Shown: piece by piece, positions 36,756 through 43,773 of the stretch | Position numbering within the stretch: position 1 is the first letter of the stretch | Layout of the letters: the number at the start of each line of letters is the position of its first letter | Origin: Stutzerimonas stutzeri | GTDB taxonomy: Bacteria; Pseudomonadota; Gammaproteobacteria; Pseudomonadales; Pseudomonadaceae | NCBI RefSeq assembly: GCF_024451105.1 | Contig: NZ_JANGEY010000018.1 | Coordinates: forward strand, 1 to 50,660 | Length of the DNA: 50,660 nt | Reading direction: 5' to 3' | Position numbers and translations under genes: made by a program | The notes under the pieces: model-generated | Databases searched by the model: none | What the model saw: the letters and a program-made list of their open reading frames with translations, nothing else | What the model was told of the DNA's origin: nothing

Positions 36756-37295
36756 TCAGCGGGCAGCGCTGCCCAGCAGTTGTGCGCGCAGTTCCGAGTT
36801 GCGGGTACGCGGGTCGAGCCAGATGGCAAAGAAGGCACGGGCGAACTCGGCGTCGCGCACCTCGTGCTGCAGCCGCGTGCCAGCATAGAAGCGCGCGCCG
36901 ACGCCTGGCAGGTGCACGCCGGTGATCCGCGCGCCGGGAGTGACGTCGACGAAGGCGCGCTGCATCTGCGCCCGCCAGTCGTCCAGCTGCGCGGCGCTGA
37001 CCCGCTTGCCGTACAGGCGGCGGATCTCGCGGACGCTGGCCTCGACCAGTTGCTCGCGGCTGATCTCGCGGTGGTAGGTCAGCTCCAGGGCGAAGGGGCT
37101 ATCCGCAGCCAGGGGCTGCTCGGTACTCCACAGCCGCGCGCTGTAGATGCGCCAGCCGAACAGGCGCAGCTCGCCGCTGCCGAGCACCTGCGCCCCGGGG
37201 AGGTGCTCCTGCCAGTTGGCCTGCGCGCCGAAACTCAGCAGCCCCAGCAGCCACACCCAGTGCCAGCACCGCCGGCGCGATAGCGGATTGTCCAT
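36756..37295 (-). CDS. Periplasmic chalcone-isomerase-like domain protein
   Basis: A 179-residue protein with a signal peptide (MDNPLSRRRCWHWVWLLGLL, cleavage after GAQA) and a chalcone_3-type domain: LGSGELRLFGWRIYSARLWS, ALELTYHREISREQLVEAS, HLPGVGARFYAGTRLQHEVRDAEFARAFFAIWLDPRTRNSELRAQLLG. Bacterial members have no known isomerase activity; a lipid or fatty-acid-binding role is often guessed. RBS AAGGAG sits just before the start. Probable pair with the DUF3833 lipoprotein. Confidence 0.9.
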   Translation of the reverse strand: MDNPLSRRRCWHWVWLLGLLSFGAQANWQEHLPGAQVLGSGELRLFGWRIYSARLWSTEQPLAADSPFALELTYHREISREQLVEASVREIRRLYGKRVSAAQLDDWRAQMQRAFVDVTPGARITGVHLPGVGARFYAGTRLQHEVRDAEFARAFFAIWLDPRTRNSELRAQLLGSAAR

Positions 37296-37308
37296 CGCCG
37301 TCTCCTTC

Positions 37309-37381
37309 GCGGCCACCTGCAGGTGGGCCGCGCTCGATGACTCATGGACTGAAACTATACAAGAAAACCAATCCTGTACAA
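37309..37381 (-). promoter_or_regulatory. Promoter and leader hairpin of the chalcone-isomerase/DUF3833 operon
   Basis: On the minus strand TTGTAC (37376-37381) and TATAGT (37354-37359) are 16 bp apart, a good sigma-70 pair. Two TTGTAYAG words, 19 bp start to start, overlap these elements. Between the likely transcription start and the ribosome site lies a near-perfect palindrome, 37309-37331, that could form a hairpin in the leader. Confidence 0.6.
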
Positions 37382-37396
37382 TTTCATCTCGCACCA

Positions 37397-38764
37397 TCAA
37401 GGCGTGGCAACCGGGAAAACCAGAATAAAGGCGCTGCCGTCGGCATCGCTCGACACCCGCACGCTGCCGCCGTGCAGCTGCATGATCGAGCGCACGATGG
37501 CCAGGCCGAGGCCGCCGGTATCGCCCGGCTGGGCGCGCGAAGGGTCGCAGCGGTAAAAGCGCTCGAACAGCCGCGGCAGGTGTTCGGCGCCGATCGGCTC
37601 GCCCGCGTTGTGCACGGCGATCTCCAGTGCCGTCGCCGTGCGCCGGCTGTCGATGCTCACCGCCGTGCCCGGCGTGGCGTGGCGCAGGGCGTTGGCCAGC
37701 AGGTTGGCCAGCGCGCGGCGCAGCAGCTGGGCGTCGGCCTGCAGGCTGCCCTGTACGCGGTTGACCAGGCGCAGTTCGCGCTCCTCGGCCATGCCCTCGA
37801 AGTACTCGCAGAGCTGCTCGACCAGCGCGGCCAGCTCGACCCTCTCGTGGCTGACCTGGGCCTGCGGCTGCTCGCTGCGGGCGAGGAACAGCATGCTGTC
37901 GATCATCCGCGCCAGCCGCTCGTATTCCTCCAGGCAGGAGGCCAGCAGGTTCTCGTACTCCTCCGCCGTGCGCGGCTGGCGCAGCGTCTGCTGGGTCTGG
38001 CCCATCAGGTTGCCGAGCGGCGTGCGCATCTCGTGGGCGAGGTCCTCGGAGAAGCGCGACAGCTGGGCGAAGCCGTCCTCCAGGCGGGCGAGCATGCGGT
38101 CGAGGGCGACGCTCAGGCCGCGCAGCTCGCTGACCTGCTCGCCGCCGGCCAGGCGCAGGTGCAGGTGCTGCACGTCGATGCCCTCGGCGCGCGCCGCCAG
38201 CCGGCGCAGCGGACCCAGGGCGCGCTGGCTGACCGCCCAGCCGAGCAGGAAGGCCAGCAGCGCGCCGACCGCCAGCGCCAGCCACAGCTTGAGCCGGTAG
38301 GCGGCGAGCATCTGCCCACGCTCGGCGAGCAGCTTGCCGGCCACCAGGGTCAGCGCGCCGTCCGCGCCGGCCACCTGCAGCCAGGCCAGCCGCGCGCTGC
38401 CGTCGGCGCTGTCGGCCAGGCGCACCTGCGCCGTCGCCGCCAGGCGCGGCAGCGCCAGCTGCGCCGGGTTGACCTCGATCAGCGCGCGGCCCTCGGCGTC
38501 GAGCAGCCACAGCAGGCTGTCGCGGTTGCCGAGCATGTTGGCGTACAGCTGCGGGCGCTGGCGCAGCGCCTCGATGCTGGCGCTGTCGTCGAGCAGGCCG
38601 TGCATGCGCTCGAGGCGGCCGAGCAGCGCCTGGTCGTCGCGCCAGGCGATCTCGCGCGCCAGCGAGGCGTACAGGTAGAAGCCGATGGCGCCGAGCAGCA
38701 GCACGCCGACCAGGGCGAACAGCAGCGCCAGGCGCAGGCTCAGGGCGCGCGGCCACAGCCTCAC
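37397..38764 (-). CDS. Heavy-metal/redox-type sensor histidine kinase, GTG start
   Basis: A 455-residue inner-membrane kinase of the CusS/CopS/HprS group. TM1 is about 11-33, a periplasmic sensor covers 34-155, TM2 about 158-178, then HAMP (180-232), HisKA with phosphoacceptor H244 ([16 protein letters not shown]) and HATPase with [26 protein letters not shown] and [17 protein letters not shown]. The GTG at 38764 overlaps the regulator stop (GTGA), so the pair is coupled. The divergent hiuH-like gene and the dyad at 39485 favour an HprS-like role in peroxide/copper stress, which is inference. Confidence 0.92.
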   Translation of the reverse strand: MRLWPRALSLRLALLFALVGVLLLGAIGFYLYASLAREIAWRDDQALLGRLERMHGLLDDSASIEALRQRPQLYANMLGNRDSLLWLLDAEGRALIEVNPAQLALPRLAATAQVRLADSADGSARLAWLQVAGADGALTLVAGKLLAERGQMLAAYRLKLWLALAVGALLAFLLGWAVSQRALGPLRRLAARAEGIDVQHLHLRLAGGEQVSELRGLSVALDRMLARLEDGFAQLSRFSEDLAHEMRTPLGNLMGQTQQTLRQPRTAEEYENLLASCLEEYERLARMIDSMLFLARSEQPQAQVSHERVELAALVEQLCEYFEGMAEERELRLVNRVQGSLQADAQLLRRALANLLANALRHATPGTAVSIDSRRTATALEIAVHNAGEPIGAEHLPRLFERFYRCDPSRAQPGDTGGLGLAIVRSIMQLHGGSVRVSSDADGSAFILVFPVATP

Positions 38765-39432
38765 TCCGCCACCTCCAGCAGGTAGCCCATGCCGCGCACG
38801 GTGTGGATCAGCTTGCACGGATAGGGATCGTCGACCTTGGCGCGCAGGCGGCGGATCGCCACGTCGACCACGTTGGTGTCGCTGTCGAAGTTCATCTGCC
38901 AGACCTGCGAGGCGATGAAGGCGCGCGACAGCACCTCGCCCTCGCGGCTGAGCAGCAGGTGCAGCAGGGCGAACTCCTTGTTGGTCAGGTTGAGGCGCTC
39001 GCCGCCGCGGGTCACCCGGCGGCGCAGCAGGTCGAGCTCGAGGTCGGCGACCTGAAAGCGCTCGACCTCGCGCGGCGGGCCGCGGCGCAACAGGCTGCGT
39101 ACCCGCGCCAGCAGCTCGGCGTAGGAGAACGGCTTGACCAGGTAGTCGTCGGCGCCCAGTTCCAGGCCGCGCACCCGGTCCTCCACCGCGTCGCGGGCGG
39201 TGAGGAACAGCACCGGGGTCGGCGCGCGGCGGCGGATCTCCTGCAGCAGCTGCCAGCCGTCCAGCCCCGGCAGCATCACGTCGAGGATGATCAGGTCGAA
39301 CGCGCTCTCGCGGATCAGGTGCAGGCCGTCCAGGCCGTCGCGCGCCACCTCGACCAGAAAGCCGTCCTCGCTGAGGCCGCGGCCCAGGTAGTCCGCCGTC
39401 TTCGCCTCGTCTTCCACCACCAGTATGCGCAT
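38761..39432 (-). CDS. OmpR-family response regulator (CusR/CopR/HprR type)
   Basis: A 223-residue regulator with a receiver domain phosphorylated at D51 ([11 protein letters not shown]), the acidic pocket EDE, and Lys in [16 protein letters not shown], then a winged-helix DNA-binding domain ([45 protein letters not shown]). It belongs to the heavy-metal-response group. First gene of the operon with the kinase; divergent from the GlcG-like gene across 142 bp. Confidence 0.94.
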   Translation of the reverse strand: MRILVVEDEAKTADYLGRGLSEDGFLVEVARDGLDGLHLIRESAFDLIILDVMLPGLDGWQLLQEIRRRAPTPVLFLTARDAVEDRVRGLELGADDYLVKPFSYAELLARVRSLLRRGPPREVERFQVADLELDLLRRRVTRGGERLNLTNKEFALLHLLLSREGEVLSRAFIASQVWQMNFDSDTNVVDVAIRRLRAKVDDPYPCKLIHTVRGMGYLLEVAE

Positions 39433-39484
39433 CGTCGCCTCCCCCTCGCTGGCGCATAGGCTAGGCCTTCGCGGGCGTTTCGCC

Positions 39485-39502
39485 CATTACAAAGCGGTAA
39501 TC
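39485..39502. promoter_or_regulatory. HprR/CusR-box-like operator in the divergent spacer
   Basis: CATTACAAAGCGGTAATC contains the dyad ATTAC-N6-GTAAT. It closely resembles the E. coli HprR box as I remember it (CATTACAAAATTGTAATG). It lies 53 bp upstream of the regulator start and 73 bp upstream of the GlcG-like gene, well placed for autoregulation and for control of the hiuH-like operon. Confidence 0.65.
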
Positions 39503-39574
39503 CGCCGGCAATCGGTTTGAGCGGCAGCGCCTGCGAGGATGGCGACCGTTCCCAGCACAGCCACGGAGAAGCCC

Positions 39575-40075
39575 ATGTCCCAGCGTATCGCCCTGTTGTC
39601 CCTGCCCGGCCTCGTCCTGTGCGCCGCCAGCGCCATGGCCGCACCGGCCGGCGTCGCCGAACGCGCCGAGGTATCCCTCGAGCTGGCCAACCGCCTGCTC
39701 GACGCCACCCTCGCCGCCTGCCATGCCGACGGCCGCAGCGCGGTGGCCGCGGTGCTCGACCGCGGCGGCAACCTGGTCGCCCTGCAGCGCGACGACAATG
39801 TCGGCCCGCACAACACCCTGGCCGCGCAGCGCAAGGCCTACACCGCGCTGTCGACCAAGACCCCCAGCGGCCTGCTCGCCGAGCGCGCGCGCAGCAACCC
39901 CGAGGCGGCCAACCTCAACACCCTGGACGAGCTGCTGCTGCTCGGCGGCGGCCTGCCGCTGCAGGTCGGCGACCAGGTGATCGGCGCCATCGGCGTGGCC
40001 GGCGCCGGCGGCGCGGCCAACGACGAGGCCTGCGCGCAGCAGGCCATCGACCGCGTCCTTGCACAAACCCTCTGA
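39575..40075 (+). CDS. Exported GlcG/HbpS-family protein
   Basis: A 166-residue protein with a signal peptide (RIALLSLPGLVLCAASAMA, cleavage about residue 22) and one GlcG/HbpS domain: LANRLLDATLAACHADGRSAVAAVLDRGGNLVALQRDD, AAQRKAYTALST, GGGLPLQVGDQVIGAIGVAGAGG. HbpS members bind haem or sense redox state; here the signal peptide puts it in the periplasm. CGGAG precedes the ATG; an ATG 12 codons upstream is less likely. Followed 33 bp later by the hiuH-like gene, probably in one operon. Confidence 0.9.
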   Translation: MSQRIALLSLPGLVLCAASAMAAPAGVAERAEVSLELANRLLDATLAACHADGRSAVAAVLDRGGNLVALQRDDNVGPHNTLAAQRKAYTALSTKTPSGLLAERARSNPEAANLNTLDELLLLGGGLPLQVGDQVIGAIGVAGAGGAANDEACAQQAIDRVLAQTL

Positions 40076-40108
40076 ACCTTGCCAATCCACTGACCGAGGA
40101 GATCCTCC

Positions 40109-40519
40109 ATGACCCAGTTCAAGCAACTCTGCGCCGGCGCCCTGCTCGCCAGCCTGTCCTCCCTGGCGCTGGCCGCCGGCAACCCGCTCAGCGTGCACGT
40201 GCTCAACCTGGAGAACGGCCTGCCCTCGCCGGGCGTCGAGGTGACCCTGGAGAAGCAGGCCGGAACCAACTGGCAGGCGCTGAGCAGCGCCACCACCAAC
40301 GAGCAGGGGCGCATCACCGCGCTGTTCCCGGAAGGCAAGACGCTGGAGAAGGGCACCTACCGGGTGACCTTCAAGACCGGCGAGTGGTTCGCCGCGCACC
40401 AGGCGGCGACCTTCTTCCCCGAGGTGCCGGTGATCTTCAGCGCCGACGCCAGCGTGCCGCACTACCACATCCCGCTGCTGCTCAGCCCCTACGGCTACTC
40501 GACCTATCGCGGCAACTGA
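40109..40519 (+). CDS. hiuH: Periplasmic 5-hydroxyisourate hydrolase-like (transthyretin family) protein
   Basis: A 136-residue protein with a signal peptide ending LALAAG and a transthyretin-like domain: LSVHVLNLENGLPSPGVEVTLEK, NEQGRITALF, HYHIPLLLSPYGYSTYRGN. The HIU hydrolase ligands His (HVLN), Arg (QGR) and His (HYH) are kept, but the signature C-terminal tetrapeptide YRGS is YRGN. In E. coli hiuH is next to hprRS and induced by them. The protein may act in urate catabolism or as a periplasmic copper/redox-stress protein. Confidence 0.88.
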   Translation: MTQFKQLCAGALLASLSSLALAAGNPLSVHVLNLENGLPSPGVEVTLEKQAGTNWQALSSATTNEQGRITALFPEGKTLEKGTYRVTFKTGEWFAAHQAATFFPEVPVIFSADASVPHYHIPLLLSPYGYSTYRGN

Positions 40520-40611
40520 TCCCGCTCGCCGATGCCGTCAGGCTGATTCCTTGCAACCCCGCGCCCGGCCCGTCGCACGACGCTGGCGGGCGCCCAGCCC
40601 ACAGGTTCGAC

Positions 40612-40857
40612 ATGAACATGCGCCTCATCGCCCTGCCCCTGCTGCTCGCCGCCGGCCTCGCCCAGGCCCAGGACAGCGACGTGCAGCCCTACCGCTACGG
40701 CAGCCAGCCGGATGTCGCGCAGGTGCTGCGCATCGACACCCCGGCCAGCCCGCGCTGCGAACTGGTCACCGCGGTAATGACCTACCGCGACTCGCGCGAC
40801 AGCCTGCGCCAGCTGTCCTACCTCACCGCCTCCGAGGCCTGCACCCGGCAGAACTGA
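40612..40857 (+). CDS. DUF2790-family small exported protein
   Basis: An 81-residue protein with a signal peptide (MNMRLIALPLLLAAGLAQAQ) and the DUF2790 core (PYRYGSQPDVAQVLRIDTPASPRCELVTAVMTYRDSRDSLRQLSYLTAS) with two Cys (R-C-E and A-C-T) likely to form a disulfide. This family is largely restricted to Pseudomonas; function unknown, often near metal-responsive two-component genes. Last gene before a terminator. Confidence 0.88.
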   Translation: MNMRLIALPLLLAAGLAQAQDSDVQPYRYGSQPDVAQVLRIDTPASPRCELVTAVMTYRDSRDSLRQLSYLTASEACTRQN

Positions 40858-40948
40858 GTGGTGGCCCCGAATCGGGAGAGGGGCGGTCAGGACATCTGGC
40901 CGATCCCCTCCCCGGTATGCGGGTCCGCACCGGGCGGTTCGACGACGA

Positions 40949-40971
40949 AGCCCCGCACACCTGGCGGGGCT
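40949..40971 (+). terminator. Hairpin terminator after the DUF2790 gene
   Basis: AGCCCCGC (40949-40956) pairs with GCGGGGCT (40964-40971), 7-nt loop, followed by TGCG. Strong stem, weak T-tract, 91 bp after the stop. Confidence 0.7.
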
Positions 40972-41074
40972 TGCGCTTGCGACGCCCCCAGCGGCCAGAG
41001 CCGCCCCGAAGAACTCGACCGGCAAGACCGAACCGGGACACGCTAGCCCCAAGCCCCCGGGCGGTTCGTGCCGG

Positions 41075-41113
41075 CCTGCCCTGCCCTGCCCTGCCCTGCC
41101 CTGCCCTGCCCTG
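41075..41113 (+). repeat. Pentanucleotide microsatellite (CCTGC)x7.8
   Basis: Seven complete CCTGC units followed by CCTG, without interruption, about 285 bp upstream of the TolC-like ATG and 40 bp upstream of the TTGACA element. Confidence 0.97.
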
Positions 41114-41398
41114 AGTGTGTTCGCGACACCAACCGGCCGATGGCGCGATTTTTTTGACAAAAAAAACCGCACCATGATGAAGCACGCCGAAAGGGCGACT
41201 TTTCTGGTGACACACCGCACGGTTTTTGCCAGAATTCCGCCAAGTATTTGGCACGCCGCACCATGGAAGCGGTAGCAGCACACATTCCCGGCAAGCCAGG
41301 CGTCATTTTCAGGACGCATCGGCCACTCCCATCAGAGACCTTCGCCCTCAACCCCAGCCGTCCCGCTCAGGATCGTCGCAGTCGCCAAGGACCCCAAA

Positions 41399-43696
41399 AT
41401 GCTCGGCACCCCGTACAAGAAAAACGCTCTCGCCCTCCTGGTTGCCCTCTCGCTGTCCGCCTGCACCACCATCTCCCCCGAACAGCTCTCCGAGCGGACG
41501 CTGCTCGAGCAGGGCAATGCCGACCGCCAGAACGCGCAGGCCGCCGTCGAGCCGATCAGCGAACTGCTGACCATCGAGCAGGCCGTCGCCCGCGCCCTCA
41601 AGTACAACCTCGAGCGGCGCACCCGGCTGATGGAGGAAGCCATGGCCCTGCGCCAGCTGCAGGTCAGCCACTACGACATGCTGCCCAAGCTGCTTGCCCA
41701 GTCCGGCTACAGCTGGCGCGACAACGACAAGATCAGCCAGAGCCGCAACAGCGAGACCGGCGAGCTGTCGCCCTCGCGCTTCGTCTCCCAGGAGCGCACC
41801 CACACCCTGAGCAGCCTGGGCGCCAGCTGGAACCTGCTCGACTTCGGCGTCGGCTACTACAACACCCGCCAGCAGGCCGACCGTCTGCTGATCGCCGGCG
41901 AGAAGCGCCGCAAGGCCATGCACGTGCTGATGCAGGACGTGCGCAGCGCCTTCTGGCGCGCCGCCAGCGCACAGAAGCTGCGCAGCGAAGTTCGCGGCAC
42001 CATCGCCCTCGCCGAGCAGGCCCTGGCCGACTCGCGCACCGCCGAAGCCGAACGCCTGCGCAACCCCATCGACGCCCTGCGCTACCAGCGCCAGGTGCTG
42101 GAGAACCTGCGCCTGCTCGAGGCCATCGACCAGGAGCTGTCGACCGCCGAACTGGAACTCGCCGCGCTGATCAACGCCCCCATCGGCGCGCCGCTGCGCC
42201 TGGCCGAGCCGGACTTCCAGGTCAGCCGCCAGGCCCTCGAGGTGCCGGCCGAGCGGATGGAGGAAGCCGCCATGGCGGCCAACGCCGACGTCCGCGAGCA
42301 GCACTACAACGCACGCATCGCCCGCGAGGAAACCCGCAAGGCGCTGGTGCGGCTGTTCCCCAACCTCAGCTTCAACTACAGCCTCAACTACGACACCGAC
42401 AGCTACCTGGTGAACAGCGACTGGAACGAGGCCGGCGTGCAGCTCTCCTTCAACCTGTTCAACCTGTTCACCGGCCCGGCCCAGCTCAAGCTGGCCGAAG
42501 CCGGCGTGGCGCTCGCCGACCAGCGCCGCGTCGCCGTGCAGATGGCCACCCTGGCACAGACCCACCTGGCGCGCCTGCAGCTGGCCAACGCGCTGACCCA
42601 GTTCGAGCGCGCCGACGCCATCTGGGACACCGACCAGCGCATCAACAGTCACATGCAGAACCGCCAGATCAGCCAGATGCAGAGCCAGCTGGACATCGTC
42701 GCCAACCAGACCACCGCGATCCTCAGCCTGCTGCGCCGCTACCAGGCGCTGGCCCAGGTGCAGAGCGCCGAAGCGCGTCTGCAGGCGACCCTCGGCGTGG
42801 AACCGCAGATCGGCAGCGTCGACGAGCTGTCCCTCGAGCAACTGACCCGCGACATCATCGACAGCCAGCGCAGCTGGCGCAGCTTCGGCCAGGCCACGGG
42901 GCACGGGGCACGGCGCATGATGGCAGCCCGGCTCGCCCTCGCCGGCATCGCGGCCCTGCTCGGCGGCAACCTCGCGCTGGCCGGCGAGACACCGCCAGCC
43001 AGCGCGCCGGCGCGCGCCGGCATCGAGCGCCAGGAGATCCGCGCCCAGCTGCTGCCCCGCCAGTACACCACCATCGCCGCCGAGATCGGCGCGAAGGTCA
43101 GCCAGCTGCCGCTGCGCGAGGGCGAATCCTTCAAGGCCGGGCAGTTGCTGGTGCGCTTCGACTGCTCCATGCAGCAGGCCATGCTGCAGAAGGCCCGCGC
43201 CGAGCTGCAGGGCGCCGAACACACCCACAAGGCCAACCGCCGCCTGGCCGAACTCGACTCGATCGGCCAGCTCGAACTCGGCCTGTCGCAGACGGCCGTG
43301 CAGAGGGCCGCCGCCGAGGTCGGCGTGCAGCAGTCGGTGCTCGCCAAGTGCAGCATTGCCGCGCCCTTCGCCGGGCGCCTGGCCGAGCAGAAGGTCCGCG
43401 ACCAGCAGTACGTGCAGCCCGGCCAGGCCCTGCTGGAGATCATCGACGACAGCGTGCTCGAGCTGGAATTCCTGGTGCCCTCCGCCTGGCTGGCCTGGCT
43501 CGAGGCCGGCCAGCGCTTCGAGGTCGAGATCGACGAGACCGGTCGCAGCTACCCGGCCCGCTTCACCCGCCTGGGCGCGCGCATCGACCCGGTCAGCCAG
43601 TCGATCAAGGTCGCCGCCGCCATCGACGGCCGCTTTCCCGAACTGATCACCGGCATGAGCGGACGGGTACGCGTCAGTCCGCCCGGCCAGCCCTGA
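41399..43696 (+). CDS. TolC-like outer-membrane factor fused in frame to a periplasmic adaptor
   Basis: One 765-residue ORF with two parts. Residues 1-506 are a TolC/OMF lipoprotein: lipobox LSAC (C22), helical hairpins, LTIEQAVARALKYNLERR, and a second OEP repeat. Residues 507-765 are a complete short HlyD/RND-type adaptor: its own Met-Met start and signal peptide (MMAARLALAGIAALLGGNLA), barrel-sandwich halves (TIAAEIGAKVSQLPLREGES and SIAAPFAGRLAEQKVRDQQY) and a beta-barrel (SYPARFTRLGARIDPVSQSI). An internal export signal in mid-protein is not sensible, so these were probably two genes joined by a 7-bp repeat change at 42896-42916, or the adaptor is made by internal initiation at 42917. 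Predicted partners of the adhesin downstream. Confidence 0.88.
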   Translation: MLGTPYKKNALALLVALSLSACTTISPEQLSERTLLEQGNADRQNAQAAVEPISELLTIEQAVARALKYNLERRTRLMEEAMALRQLQVSHYDMLPKLLAQSGYSWRDNDKISQSRNSETGELSPSRFVSQERTHTLSSLGASWNLLDFGVGYYNTRQQADRLLIAGEKRRKAMHVLMQDVRSAFWRAASAQKLRSEVRGTIALAEQALADSRTAEAERLRNPIDALRYQRQVLENLRLLEAIDQELSTAELELAALINAPIGAPLRLAEPDFQVSRQALEVPAERMEEAAMAANADVREQHYNARIAREETRKALVRLFPNLSFNYSLNYDTDSYLVNSDWNEAGVQLSFNLFNLFTGPAQLKLAEAGVALADQRRVAVQMATLAQTHLARLQLANALTQFERADAIWDTDQRINSHMQNRQISQMQSQLDIVANQTTAILSLLRRYQALAQVQSAEARLQATLGVEPQIGSVDELSLEQLTRDIIDSQRSWRSFGQATGHGARRMMAARLALAGIAALLGGNLALAGETPPASAPARAGIERQEIRAQLLPRQYTTIAAEIGAKVSQLPLREGESFKAGQLLVRFDCSMQQAMLQKARAELQGAEHTHKANRRLAELDSIGQLELGLSQTAVQRAAAEVGVQQSVLAKCSIAAPFAGRLAEQKVRDQQYVQPGQALLEIIDDSVLELEFLVPSAWLAWLEAGQRFEVEIDETGRSYPARFTRLGARIDPVSQSIKVAAAIDGRFPELITGMSGRVRVSPPGQP
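42896..42916 (+). repeat. Heptanucleotide tandem repeat at the TolC/adaptor joint
   Basis: Three 7-bp units: ACGGGGC (42896-42902), ACGGGGC (42903-42909) and ACGGCGC (42910-42916), directly before ATGATGG. With one ACGGGGC fewer, the TolC frame ends GCA-TGA, so its stop overlaps the adaptor ATG by the ATGA arrangement used throughout this window. Confidence 0.95.
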
Positions 43697-43773
43697 GCCC
43701 CGATACCGGCTCCGCCACAACGACAGTCATCAGGCAGCCGCAGGCTGCAGCACACACGGAAGAGAACGCAGAC

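Larger units (their letters stand above)
40858..41398. other. 541-bp gene-free spacer before the secretion/adhesin locus
   Basis: No credible gene on either strand. It holds the terminator at 40949-40971, a CCTGC repeat tract at 41075-41113, an AT-rich patch with TTGACA (41153-41158) and poly-A/T runs as a possible promoter core, and about 130 bp of untranslated sequence before the ATG at 41399. The size and composition suggest complex control of the downstream operon. Confidence 0.7.

Noticed and set aside
36756-37295. Chalcone isomerase as a flavonoid pathway enzyme
   Set aside because: Only the bacterial chalcone-isomerase-like fold is present, with a signal peptide; there is no flavonoid context.
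41249-41275. Possible sigma-54 promoter (TGGCACG) upstream of the TolC-like gene
   Set aside because: The downstream half does not match TTGCW; only the TGGCAC half is present.
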